From CAZCJU01 sp964498965 (GTDB lineage Bacteria; Bacillota; Clostridia; Oscillospirales; CAG-272), in NCBI GenBank assembly GCA_964498965.1, contig CAZCJU010000044.1, forward strand, positions 1 through 16,026: a stretch of DNA of 16,026 bases. Direction: 5' to 3'. The translations under genes and the position numbers were made by a program. A model generated the notes under the pieces. That model was not told the origin of the DNA. It worked only from the letters and a program-made list of their open reading frames with translations, and ran no database searches. Every line of letters starts with the position of its first letter. Position 1 is the first letter of the stretch. This document shows, one piece after another, positions 5,812-14,299 of this stretch.

Positions 5812-7740
5812 ATGAAGCATTTCAAAAGATTGCTTGTAATCCTACTTGCCGCAATAACGATAACGGCATCTTTGCCGTTATCGTTGTCAGCCCTCACATT
5901 TGGTGTGGGGACGAAAGTTGAAAGCTTCCACGGTAGCGAATACAAGGACAAAAACGGAAAGACTTACGTTGTGCCGGAGGATATACCGTATTTTGTATTC
6001 AAGTATCTCAATAAAAGCGAAACCGTTATAGATGTTGGCGTAACCCCAAAAGGCAGTATCAAAAGAAAACTGATGATACGTGACTACTACAACATCGACG
6101 AAACTCAACAGGTTTTGTGCGTTGAGGCGGGTGTGCCGTTCGGAAAGTACGCAAGTGACTATGTAGGACAGAACGCCAAAGACAGCAAGTATTTTAACAA
6201 CCTACCTGATGACAAAGCGAAATACATCGGTGTCGCCTGCCTCTGCGGTTGGCAGCCGGGCAAAACGGCACCGTATTCGGACTGCACCGAGGATGACTTC
6301 GCACTTGCAACACAGGTAATAATATGGGAGATACAGCAGGGTCTGCGTACAAGTGCGACGGAGATAGACGACAAAGGAGAAGCGGTAAGCGTGGGTAATA
6401 TAGTCACCGTCCCCGCCGACGCATACTATTCGATGATCGAGGGCAGAAGTGCGGAAAAGTGCTACAACTACATTTTGAACAAGATGAAGCTGCACGGTAC
6501 GATACCGAGCTTTTCGAACCAAACGAAAGAGGATGCCGAAACGATAACGCTGAAGTACGACGGCACGACGAAAACGTACAAGGCGACGATAACGGACGTA
6601 AACGGCTCGTATCAGGACATCGAATTTGCTTCGGGGAACATAAGCGTAACACGAAGCGGTACACAGTACACTTTTGAAACAAAGACCGCACTGAGCGAAC
6701 CGATCACCCTGTGCGGCAAAAAGGAAATCGATACTTTGCCCGATAAAATGCTGATATGGTCTAACGGCAAGGATCAGACATTTGCCACGGGAGCGGACGA
6801 CCCCGTGGAGTTCTATGTGGGCTTCCGAACCGTTGCCGAAATCCCGCTGACCGTAATAAAGACCGACAGGTCGGGACTTAATAACGTTTCAGATATCGAG
6901 TTCACGATAACTTCTTCTGACGGAACGAATAAAACGTATAAGACCGACGAAAACGGCAAGATCACCGTGGATCTGAAGCCCGGTACATATACCGTCACCG
7001 AGATCGTTCCCTCGGGCTACCGTGAGCAAGCTCCGCAGACAGTGACCATATCTCTCGGAGATACGGCAAAGACGGTAATGTTCGAGAACGAATTGAACAC
7101 GGGCAGGGTATACGTTAAGAAAGCGAGCGAGGATGGGATCGTCGCAGGTATACGATTCAGGCTGTACGGAACGAGCGTTGCGGGTGCGGAGATCGACATA
7201 ACGCTTGAGGTGGACGAAAACGGCAAAGTCGTTTTCGAAAGCATTCCGGTCGGCGAATACACGCTTGAGGAAGAAAACGTACCCGAGCGGTATGTTGTTC
7301 CCGAAAGCCGAAAAATAACGGTAGACGGCATAGTCGACGTCGAATATTCGTTCGAAAACGTGCTTAGGCACGGAAGCCTTAAGCTTATCAAGACCTCTTA
7401 CGACGGTAACGTAAGAGGTTTTTCTTTTAGAATAACGAATGACAACGGTTATGATGAAATTTTTGTTACCGACGAAAACGGTGAGATTTACGTGCAAGGG
7501 CTTTTACCGGGAGAATACACCGTATCCGAGATCGCAGACGAGGTAAGCGAGGGATACATTCGTCCCGATGACACCGTTGCGGTTATTCAATTCGACACCG
7601 AAACGGTGCTTGAAAGGTACAATGGGCAGATACCCGAAGCACCGAACCCGCCCACAGGCGAAAACCACATACTGCTGCTTGTAGTGCTTGCATCATGTGC
7701 TGCGTGTGCGATATTGGTCGTCATATGTAAAGAGAAATAA
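5812..7740 (+). CDS. Thioester/SpaA-type surface adhesin with sortase signal
   Basis: A 642-aa wall-anchored adhesin. Signal peptide at residues 1 to about 27. A thioester domain follows: C103 (VLCVEAG) and Q168 in ATQVIIWE fit the Cys-Gln pair that forms an internal thioester able to bond covalently to a target amine. Then come three SpaA/CnaB-like beta domains starting near 346, 431 and 521 (VIKTDRSG, YVKKASEDG, KLIKTSYDG). The first two end in FEN, the usual isopeptide Asn; the third has FDT instead. The sorting signal NPPTGE (612-617), a hydrophobic helix and CKEK follow. No sortase gene is in view. AAAGGAAG nine bases before the ATG at 5812 was preferred over the upstream ATG at 5788. 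Only 19 bases separate it from the next secretion gene, so it probably helps cell-cell contact for that apparatus. Confidence 0.88.
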   Translation: MKHFKRLLVILLAAITITASLPLSLSALTFGVGTKVESFHGSEYKDKNGKTYVVPEDIPYFVFKYLNKSETVIDVGVTPKGSIKRKLMIRDYYNIDETQQVLCVEAGVPFGKYASDYVGQNAKDSKYFNNLPDDKAKYIGVACLCGWQPGKTAPYSDCTEDDFALATQVIIWEIQQGLRTSATEIDDKGEAVSVGNIVTVPADAYYSMIEGRSAEKCYNYILNKMKLHGTIPSFSNQTKEDAETITLKYDGTTKTYKATITDVNGSYQDIEFASGNISVTRSGTQYTFETKTALSEPITLCGKKEIDTLPDKMLIWSNGKDQTFATGADDPVEFYVGFRTVAEIPLTVIKTDRSGLNNVSDIEFTITSSDGTNKTYKTDENGKITVDLKPGTYTVTEIVPSGYREQAPQTVTISLGDTAKTVMFENELNTGRVYVKKASEDGIVAGIRFRLYGTSVAGAEIDITLEVDENGKVVFESIPVGEYTLEEENVPERYVVPESRKITVDGIVDVEYSFENVLRHGSLKLIKTSYDGNVRGFSFRITNDNGYDEIFVTDENGEIYVQGLLPGEYTVSEIADEVSEGYIRPDDTVAVIQFDTETVLERYNGQIPEAPNPPTGENHILLLVVLASCAACAILVVICKEK

Positions 7741-7759
7741 TATAAACGGGAGAAAAGAA

Positions 7760-8104
7760 ATGAAAAAAACAAATAATACAATAACCGCGAAGAAATTCGA
7801 TCGCTTCAAAAAGATCGTCGGTGTTATCGCGACGTTGGCCGTGTTTGCCGTAATGCTCGTCATCATACCCTCGGCGGACGAGATCAAGCTCAAAGCGTTC
7901 GACGGAAACGAGATAGTCCGTAAATTAGTCAATACGATCACCGGCATTTTGGCAGTATCGGGGATCATAGTCGGCGGTGTGCAGATCTTTTCGGGCATCA
8001 TCGGACAAGACCCGAAGCAGCGGAATACGGGTATCGTGACGATAATAACCTCGCTCACCGTCGGCGGCGTGATCTTAACGATCATCAACATGATCCTTAC
8101 GTGA
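7760..8104 (+). CDS. VirB2/Maff2-like small membrane protein
   Basis: A 114-aa hydrophobic protein with a positively charged N-terminus and three likely membrane helices: about residues 19-39 (possibly a cleaved signal), 57-75 and 88-113. The segment GGVQIFSGIIGQDPKQRNTG between the last two helices, with its small-residue-rich flanks, resembles the Maff2 and TrbC/VirB2 small membrane proteins of Gram-positive conjugation operons, where they are presumed to form the channel or a pilus-like subunit. GGGAG ten bases before the ATG supports the start. It is followed directly by a hairpin (8105-8131) that may set its expression apart from the genes downstream. The assignment rests on topology, the DPxxxxxGI motif and neighbours rather than strong sequence identity. 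Confidence 0.7.
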   Translation: MKKTNNTITAKKFDRFKKIVGVIATLAVFAVMLVIIPSADEIKLKAFDGNEIVRKLVNTITGILAVSGIIVGGVQIFSGIIGQDPKQRNTGIVTIITSLTVGGVILTIINMILT

Positions 8105-8131
8105 AAATGCGTCGCGACTTGCGACACATTT
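8105..8131 (+). repeat. Intergenic hairpin, copy 1
   Basis: AAATG (8105-8109) and GTCGC (8111-8115) pair with GCGAC (8121-8125) and CATTT (8127-8131), with one mismatch and a five-base loop. It starts at the stop codon of the VirB2-like gene. A close copy follows the next gene at 9691-9721. There is no T run here, so it is more likely an RNA-stability or partial pausing element than a terminator. Confidence 0.65.
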
Positions 8132-8164
8132 CCGAAAAAACAAAGAAACGAGGTACAACTATGT

Positions 8165-9691
8165 ATGAGGAAGAAAATCGTAGCAGCATTGACGATCGCA
8201 TGGTGCGTTTTCACACTCGGGTGCTTAACGGCATATGCGGCGGCGTTTACCGGCAGCGTGGAGGATTTCGAGAAGGAATATAAAGACTACCTTTACGACG
8301 CAAACGGCGACGGAAAGGTAAATCGCCTTGATTATGTAGTCGGAATAAAAAGCCTGCTTGAAAGTGTTACCGGCAAAACGATCGACACGGTATATTTCGG
8401 AGTTGTTTCGGGACTGAAAAGCATGAGTATCGATTCAATAACACCGGAAGAGCTTTTAAGTATTTACAGTCACCAGCTGTATGACCGAAATCTTGACGGA
8501 GTTATCGACGAGGACGACTATCTCGATCCCGCGGGAAAGGTGCGTGCGGACTATTATGAAGTCGTCAAGCGGCTCATGCAAACGCACAAAAGCGGTGCGG
8601 AATACACCGAATATCTTAAGCAGCTGGATGAAGAAAATCGAAAGCAGGAGATCGACGATTTGAGGAAGGAAACCGAGGGGATATCAAAGGAAGACGCTCA
8701 CAGCCGAATTTACAGCCATATGTATGCGGACGATCGGTCTACCTATGTTATGAGTTGCGGACTTGACGACGTAATAATAGAATATGCGTGTGCATGGTAT
8801 GATAACGGGCATACCCTTGACGCAGCCATCGTATATTCGAACAACCTGCTCGAAATCGCCGAATATGCGATAAAACGTTGCGAAAATTTAAAGATGACCG
8901 ACAGTGACACCGTGCAAAAAGTAGCGAAAGCGGGCTTCGACGAATACAGAGATACGGGCGGCGGCGGTGACATCGGCGAAGCAAAGACCGCAATACGTTT
9001 TGCCTTGGGCGAGCAGCTTATCAATACCGAAGGCGAAAACACAAAGCTCGATGATATCAAAGCCGGCGGCTTCGATTACTACAGTGCGGACGTGAACCGG
9101 CAGGTGAACAAGCTGTACGAATATATGTATCCGATAGGTGTTGCGATAATGCTCGTGGCATGGGCTTTGGGCATTCTGAAAACGGGTATGACCAACAGCT
9201 TTTCGCTTGCGGATAAATACAGCGTGGTGAACGCATTGCTCCGCTTGTTGATAGGAGTTGTCGTCATGTGTTCGCTCGGCGAAATGCTGTCGCTCGGTAT
9301 GAGTGCGTCAAAGACAATGTGCGACAAGCTTTATACGGTCCTGCAAAGCGGCATAACATCATCCGTAAGCTTCGGTTTGTTCGGCTCTTTTATCAAATAT
9401 TCGCTTATGCTCAATACAATTGTATTGGCGATACTGCAAGGTTTCGCGCCGCTGTTTGCGGGATTTTGCGTACTCGAACACAAAAAGCCCGCAATGAGCT
9501 TTTTGAGAGAATACTGTAAATGTCTGCTCGTGCCGCCTGTGACCATCGTATTTACGGTCATGGCAACCAAGATGATCGACGGATTCGAATCGTCGGATAT
9601 GAGCTACTTTGCCAAAGTGATCGGTGCAATGGTGTTAAGCATTGCGTGCATAAGTTCGGCTAAAAAAATCGTTCAAAGCTTGCTGTCATAA
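8165..9691 (+). CDS. VirB6/TrbL-like membrane protein with calcium-binding loops
   Basis: A 508-aa protein with a signal peptide (1 to about 25, ending AYA), an extracellular part of about 290 residues, and then four to six membrane helices from about residue 318 to the end. The N-terminal part holds two EF-hand/dockerin-like loops: D45-x-N47-x-D49-G50-x-V52-N53-x-x-D56 and D107-x-N109-x-D111-G112-x-I114-D115-x-x-D118. A charged helical stretch (EENRKQEIDDLRKETEG) and a glycine-rich DTGGGGDIG follow. The multi-helix C-terminal part and its place between the VirB2-like and PrgI-like genes suggest the VirB6 role, a polytopic inner part of the translocation channel. ATG at 8165 is preferred over 8161 because only it opens the long frame; GAGG lies 11 bases upstream. 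The calcium loops are unusual for this role. Confidence 0.75.
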   Translation: MRKKIVAALTIAWCVFTLGCLTAYAAAFTGSVEDFEKEYKDYLYDANGDGKVNRLDYVVGIKSLLESVTGKTIDTVYFGVVSGLKSMSIDSITPEELLSIYSHQLYDRNLDGVIDEDDYLDPAGKVRADYYEVVKRLMQTHKSGAEYTEYLKQLDEENRKQEIDDLRKETEGISKEDAHSRIYSHMYADDRSTYVMSCGLDDVIIEYACAWYDNGHTLDAAIVYSNNLLEIAEYAIKRCENLKMTDSDTVQKVAKAGFDEYRDTGGGGDIGEAKTAIRFALGEQLINTEGENTKLDDIKAGGFDYYSADVNRQVNKLYEYMYPIGVAIMLVAWALGILKTGMTNSFSLADKYSVVNALLRLLIGVVVMCSLGEMLSLGMSASKTMCDKLYTVLQSGITSSVSFGLFGSFIKYSLMLNTIVLAILQGFAPLFAGFCVLEHKKPAMSFLREYCKCLLVPPVTIVFTVMATKMIDGFESSDMSYFAKVIGAMVLSIACISSAKKIVQSLLS

Positions 9692-9721
9692 AAATGTGTC
9701 GCAAATTGCGACGAATTTTTT
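9691..9721 (+). repeat. Intergenic hairpin, copy 2
   Basis: GTCGCA (9698-9703) pairs with TGCGAC (9707-9712); AAAAT (9691-9695) pairs with ATTTT (9715-9719) across a small internal loop. Six Ts (9716-9721) make it resemble a weak terminator. The left arm matches copy 1 at 11 of 12 bases and TTGCGAC is identical in both. Confidence 0.65.
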
Positions 9722-9744
9722 GCAGAAGAAAAAGGAGAAATAAA

Positions 9745-10071
9745 ATGAAGAAAAAACTGACAAGCGATATCACTCGATACGACAATCGGATACGTGTCAG
9801 ATTCAACCTGTATACGTTCAAGGCACTGCTTTTGTCGGGCTTGATCGGGACGTGCATATTTGTCCCGCTTTTGTATGTGTCGATGATGCTTGCGGTAACG
9901 CTCGGCCTTACGGCGGCTTTAATTGTCTTTTTGCTGATGATAACGCAGATCGACGGCTTGCCGTTGTACACGTACTTGATATACACCGTATGCTCCGTCA
10001 TTAAACCGGATAGGCAGGTAAAATACTATGAAAACTACATATCGGAGGTAAAAAATGACGAAAAAGAATAA
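9745..10071 (+). CDS. PrgI/VirB3-like type IV secretion membrane protein
   Basis: A 108-aa protein: a short cytoplasmic N-terminus (ITRYDNRIRVRFNLYTFKAL), two closely spaced membrane helices at about 26-45 and 49-69, a GLPLYTYLIYTV segment, and a basic tail with KPDRQVKYYEN. This layout matches the PrgI family, in which an N-terminal DIxxY/F segment, two helices and a late RPK-x-x-YY motif recur. PrgI/VirB3 proteins sit in the membrane next to VirB4 and are nearly always encoded just before it, as here. AGGAG lies about ten bases before the ATG. Its end overlaps the VirB4 gene by 17 bases, which suggests coupled translation. Confidence 0.8.
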   Translation: MKKKLTSDITRYDNRIRVRFNLYTFKALLLSGLIGTCIFVPLLYVSMMLAVTLGLTAALIVFLLMITQIDGLPLYTYLIYTVCSVIKPDRQVKYYENYISEVKNDEKE

Positions 10072-12421
10072 AGATGAACGGCGATCGGAGAATAAACGCC
10101 GCCTCGAAAGCAAAAGAAATAAAAAGCAAAACCCCGACGAGGAGTTACGACACGGCAAAACGGCACAAGGCGATATACCGTTCAGAGAATGGTATGAAAA
10201 CGGGATCTTTTGCACGGGTGAGGACGAATACTGCATTGTATGCACGTTTTCCAATGCCGGATATCTTTCCAAAACCGAACCCGAGAAGCTTAAGAAGAAC
10301 GCCGTATATACATCTCTGCTCACGGAATTGCCGTCGTATATCCATTATCAGGAGATCGTATACAACACACCTGCGGATTCGGCGGCATACATAAGAGCGA
10401 TAGCCGACGGCACAGGCGAGAGCGAGTACGAACGCTCTTTTTTCAATGTGCAAAGATCGTTTGCTCAGGGCGTAGATGCCGACCACAGCATACAAAGGTA
10501 TCTGCTGACGCTGTCAACAAAAGTGCGGGAGGACGAGTTGCCGTATAATAAACTTAACGAAGCGTTTGTGCTTGCGACTAAGCGATTCGGGGAAATGGGA
10601 TCAACGCTCAGACAATTGAGTGTCGAAGAAGTCTTTGCGGAGCTATACCGCATGTATTGCCCGTATCGAGAAAATATGATGCCCATACCGCACGACATAT
10701 ATCGACGTGGGCTGTCCATACGGGATATAATCGCTCCGGACAGCGTTAAATACGGCTTTGAAAACGTGCTTTTAGGTACAAGCACATATGTTAAGATCCT
10801 CTCTGTGTCGTCTTACGGCAGCGAGATCAGGGATAACTTAATATATATGCTCGTCAACAACGATCTGCCGATGTATTTGATAAAGCACATAGATCACGTC
10901 GAAAAGACCGACGCAGTTAAGCAGGTCAAAAGCCAACTCGACGAATTGATAGCACGAAAAGGTCAACGAGAAGAAAAAAAGAAATATATCCCGGGCGAGT
11001 TGCTCCGCTCTATCGAAAGTTGCGAGCAACTGCTCGACGCATTGTCCGGGAACGAAGAACTCATGCGTCAGACTGTATATGTCGCCGTTTATGCCGAAAG
11101 CGAAGATCGGTTGTCCTCCTACGTCGATAGGCTGAGGTCCGTTGCGATATCGCAAGGCTGCACATTGCGAAACGTTACCGTGCTTACGAGAGAAGGCTTT
11201 AAGTCCTGTTTGCCGCTCGGGCGGGATATGCTGCACCGAAGTCAGATCATGCTGTCCGGCGAAGCGAGCGTGGCGACACCGTTTGCATATGAAGCATACT
11301 TTGATAAGAACGGCTTTTTTTACGGCTACAACTACTACAACGGCGAACCCGTGATCCGCAACCGCAAATATGATAAGTCGTCGCACGGTTTCGTATTCGG
11401 TCAAACAGGCAGCGGAAAAGGAATGTGGGTCAAGCACGAGCTGAGCAACGTGTTTTTCCAAAATTTTTATAAGAGCGACGAGATCATCGTCATCGATGCC
11501 ACGGGCGAATATATATCGTTTGCAAATGCCGTCGGCGGAAAAGTCATCGAGCTTGAGGCAAGCGGAAACACGCACTTAAACCCATTGCACGTATCACAAG
11601 AAAAATTGAAGAAAAACGGCAAAGACAAGGCTTGTATCGACAAGATCTCATCGTTTGTCGCTTTGCTGTCGGAACTCAAAGGCGAACCTCTTACGGCAGT
11701 CGAAAAGAGCGTCGTAGACGATATCGGTTTGAAAACGATGAAAAAAGGCAAAGCGACGCTCGATACGTTCTACAAAGCCTTATGTAAATGCGAAACCGAA
11801 GATGTTCGAGAAATGATCTCATGGCTAAAGCGATATGTGTCGGGATCCGTATCTTTGTTTTCCGGCGTTGACACGGACGAAGATATAAAGGCGAGATTGA
11901 CCGTATATACGACACGTAATTTACCCGAGGATCTGAAAAACGCCGCAATGCTGTCGGTGCTTGACCGAATAGAACGTCGGACGGAAGCAAATGCGGCAAA
12001 AGGTCGCCGGACATGGCTCTACATCGAAGAAATGCACAGGTATTTTTCGGGCAACAATACGTTTTCCGCCGAAGCGTTTAACCGCTTTTATGCGGAAAGC
12101 CGCCACAACGGCGTGATCATAACGGGTGTTACACAGCTGCCGCATACCGTCGTCGCAAACAGATACGGTGCGGATATGTTGTCAAACTCCCGTTTTGTCG
12201 TGATGTCGGAACTCGACGAAAAAAACATAGATGCGGTGACGGAGCTTTATGATTTGAACGAAGAACAAAAGCAGATCCTGCGATCTCCGGCACCGGGACA
12301 ATACATCGTCCGCACGCAAAACGCTCCCATGGCTGTTAAGCTGCTGTATCCGTCCGGAAACATGATGTATGACCTTTTTTCTACGTCGTTCGGCGACGAA
12401 AATGACGATGAAAGACAATGA
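10055..12421 (+). CDS. virB4: VirB4-family type IV secretion ATPase
   Basis: A 788-aa cytoplasmic ATPase that energises substrate transfer and assembly of the secretion channel. The N-terminus is very basic (about 1-35), then comes the long family N-terminal domain and the RecA-like motor. Walker A is GQTGSGKG (G449 to K455). IIVIDATGEY follows about 40 residues later, and Walker B is WLYIEEMHRYF (E658/E659). A late TGVTQLPHTV segment fits the sensor region. Length is normal for Gram-positive VirB4/TraE-type proteins. There is no PrgK-like hydrolase fusion. GGAGG directly before the ATG fixes the start. The stop overlaps the VirD4 start by four bases (ATGA). All key motor residues are present. 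Confidence 0.93.
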   Translation: MTKKNKDERRSENKRRLESKRNKKQNPDEELRHGKTAQGDIPFREWYENGIFCTGEDEYCIVCTFSNAGYLSKTEPEKLKKNAVYTSLLTELPSYIHYQEIVYNTPADSAAYIRAIADGTGESEYERSFFNVQRSFAQGVDADHSIQRYLLTLSTKVREDELPYNKLNEAFVLATKRFGEMGSTLRQLSVEEVFAELYRMYCPYRENMMPIPHDIYRRGLSIRDIIAPDSVKYGFENVLLGTSTYVKILSVSSYGSEIRDNLIYMLVNNDLPMYLIKHIDHVEKTDAVKQVKSQLDELIARKGQREEKKKYIPGELLRSIESCEQLLDALSGNEELMRQTVYVAVYAESEDRLSSYVDRLRSVAISQGCTLRNVTVLTREGFKSCLPLGRDMLHRSQIMLSGEASVATPFAYEAYFDKNGFFYGYNYYNGEPVIRNRKYDKSSHGFVFGQTGSGKGMWVKHELSNVFFQNFYKSDEIIVIDATGEYISFANAVGGKVIELEASGNTHLNPLHVSQEKLKKNGKDKACIDKISSFVALLSELKGEPLTAVEKSVVDDIGLKTMKKGKATLDTFYKALCKCETEDVREMISWLKRYVSGSVSLFSGVDTDEDIKARLTVYTTRNLPEDLKNAAMLSVLDRIERRTEANAAKGRRTWLYIEEMHRYFSGNNTFSAEAFNRFYAESRHNGVIITGVTQLPHTVVANRYGADMLSNSRFVVMSELDEKNIDAVTELYDLNEEQKQILRSPAPGQYIVRTQNAPMAVKLLYPSGNMMYDLFSTSFGDENDDERQ

Positions 12422-14268
12422 AACGTGAAAGCAAGAACAAAATAACGGGACAAAGTCGTTTTGCCGTGCTGTCAGTCACAAGCGGTGTGTTTGTTCTCTT
12501 AGTGTCGCTTTTAATAATTTTGATTCTCTGGTCCTACCACTCCGTTGTCATTTCGGGCAAGCTTGACGCAGAAAGCGACGGAATGAAGCTTACGTACTGG
12601 CTGATATACGCTATGACAACGCCGCTGTGCAATATACGGGCGGCTTTGCCGTTCATAGCTTCGAGGTGGCTTATGGTAGTGATTATCGACATTGTTCTTT
12701 TGCTTTTGCTGCTATTGAATTACTACCGTTCGGGAAATTACAGAGAAATAGAACACGGTTCGAGCCGATGGGCGGCGGGGCGTGATCTTAAGCCGTTTCG
12801 CAAAGCGGGGAAAAATATGCCGCTCGGCGAGAACGTCTATCTCACACCGAAAATTCGCCCGGCAAATAACAATATATTTGTTTTGTCGTCGCCGGGCGGA
12901 GGTAAAACTTTTTCCGTGATAATTCCCGCCATCGAGGCTCATACACGTGCGGGTGGCAGCTTCGTGTGTACCGATACAAAAGGAGCTTTGTACCGTGACA
13001 CGGCAAAGCTTGTGCGAGAACGGGGTGTACACGTATACCTCCTTAACTTGTCGGACCCGTGGTATTCGCATAGGTATAACCCACTGTACAATATACACCC
13101 CGAACGGGCAGACACCGAAATAGCGGCATTGGCTTTGGCTTACACTAAAAACGTGCGTAACGAGGAAGCCGGTGTGGGCGACGCGATATGGGAGGACACC
13201 TTTAAGCAGCTGATGATCTGCGTTTGGCAATATCAGTATTCTTTTCCCGTCAATCCTTTGACGGGCGAAGAGGAAACGAGAGCATTGTGGCGAAGTGCCG
13301 AGCTTGTGCGTTCACTTCGTGTCGGCGAAGACGGAGGGATAGATTACAGCTGCGAATTAAGTCGGATCGTAGCGGAAGTACGTACAACGGATCCTTTACA
13401 CACGTGCGTTGCCTGTTATGACTTTATCTCGTCGGGAGCTGCCGAAACGGTAGCTTCCGTCATTTTTACGGCGGGAAGCAAAATATCGATGTTTCTCTAT
13501 CCGGAAATAGAGTGCATGACACGCTGCAACGACATAAATATCGACAAGATCATCGAAGAGCAAAGCGGGGTGTACCTTAATTTTGAGGTCGGCTCACCGT
13601 ACAAGGCGATAGCCTCGCTTTTTTTGGAGCAAATTTTTTCGGCGGCGTACTACCTCGCCGAAAGGAAATATTCCGGGAGATTGAAAAACGGACTTAAGCT
13701 CTTGCTTGACGAGCTGCCTAATCTGTGCCGTGTGCATTCGCTGCCGGAGCGGCTATCGACCTGCCGCTCGTACAATATCGACTGCGTGATAGCGGTGCAG
13801 AGTATGCAGCAGCTTAAAAAAATGTTTAAGGACGCAGAGCAGACGTTGATGAACAACTGCGTTACGCATATTTACCTCGGCACGAGCGAGCCGGACGCCC
13901 TCAAAGCAATATCGGAAGCACTCGGAAAAACGACCACAAACGAGGTGTCACGTCAGCGTAATACGTCGGTGTCGTCGCCGTCGTCCTCGTCCGATTCCGA
14001 CAAAACGTTGGGACGAGAGCTTGCTCTGCCGTCGGAAATACGATCTGCCGACGGCAAGTACGAAATAGTGCTTATCCAAGGCAAGCCTCCGATCTACTGC
14101 CGAAAATTTCGCACGCAGAAGCGAAAGTGGTACAAATTGCTCGGAGGTCGGGGAAATCCCGACAACAGTTGCGTTATCCAAAATGACTTACGGGCAACTT
14201 ACACCGTCAATCGTTACGAATATTACAACGAACGTGACGGCAGGACACAAGCCGCACTTAACGCTTAA
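12418..14268 (+). CDS. virD4: VirD4/TraG-family type IV coupling protein
   Basis: A 616-aa membrane ATPase that delivers DNA-protein or protein substrates to the channel. Two membrane helices (about 15-40 and 80-100) precede the motor. Walker A is SSPGGGKTF (K163), followed by CTDTKGALYRDT. Walker B is LLLDELPNLC (D431/E432), and IAVQSMQQLKKMF then LMNNCVTHIYLGT complete the TraG/VirD4 pattern. A serine-rich linker (SVSSPSSSSDSD, about 520-535) leads to a C-terminal part with a basic RTQKRKWYKLLGGRG stretch. Length is usual for the Firmicute form. Start and upstream stop share ATGA, so translation is coupled to VirB4. Because its normal partner, a relaxase, is not in the operon, the substrate is uncertain. 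Confidence 0.93.
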   Translation: MKRESKNKITGQSRFAVLSVTSGVFVLLVSLLIILILWSYHSVVISGKLDAESDGMKLTYWLIYAMTTPLCNIRAALPFIASRWLMVVIIDIVLLLLLLLNYYRSGNYREIEHGSSRWAAGRDLKPFRKAGKNMPLGENVYLTPKIRPANNNIFVLSSPGGGKTFSVIIPAIEAHTRAGGSFVCTDTKGALYRDTAKLVRERGVHVYLLNLSDPWYSHRYNPLYNIHPERADTEIAALALAYTKNVRNEEAGVGDAIWEDTFKQLMICVWQYQYSFPVNPLTGEEETRALWRSAELVRSLRVGEDGGIDYSCELSRIVAEVRTTDPLHTCVACYDFISSGAAETVASVIFTAGSKISMFLYPEIECMTRCNDINIDKIIEEQSGVYLNFEVGSPYKAIASLFLEQIFSAAYYLAERKYSGRLKNGLKLLLDELPNLCRVHSLPERLSTCRSYNIDCVIAVQSMQQLKKMFKDAEQTLMNNCVTHIYLGTSEPDALKAISEALGKTTTNEVSRQRNTSVSSPSSSSDSDKTLGRELALPSEIRSADGKYEIVLIQGKPPIYCRKFRTQKRKWYKLLGGRGNPDNSCVIQNDLRATYTVNRYEYYNERDGRTQAALNA

Positions 14269-14299
14269 AAAATTGTTTGATTTGAAAGGAAAAAATATA

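Noticed and set aside
6889..7497. A 202-codon minus-strand frame within the adhesin
   Set aside because: It lies opposite well-formed SpaA domains and has no start signals or family resemblance.
10838..11575. A 245-codon minus-strand frame within virB4
   Set aside because: It is fully inside a gene with clear ATPase motifs, has no start signals and no recognisable domain; it is a by-product of codon composition.
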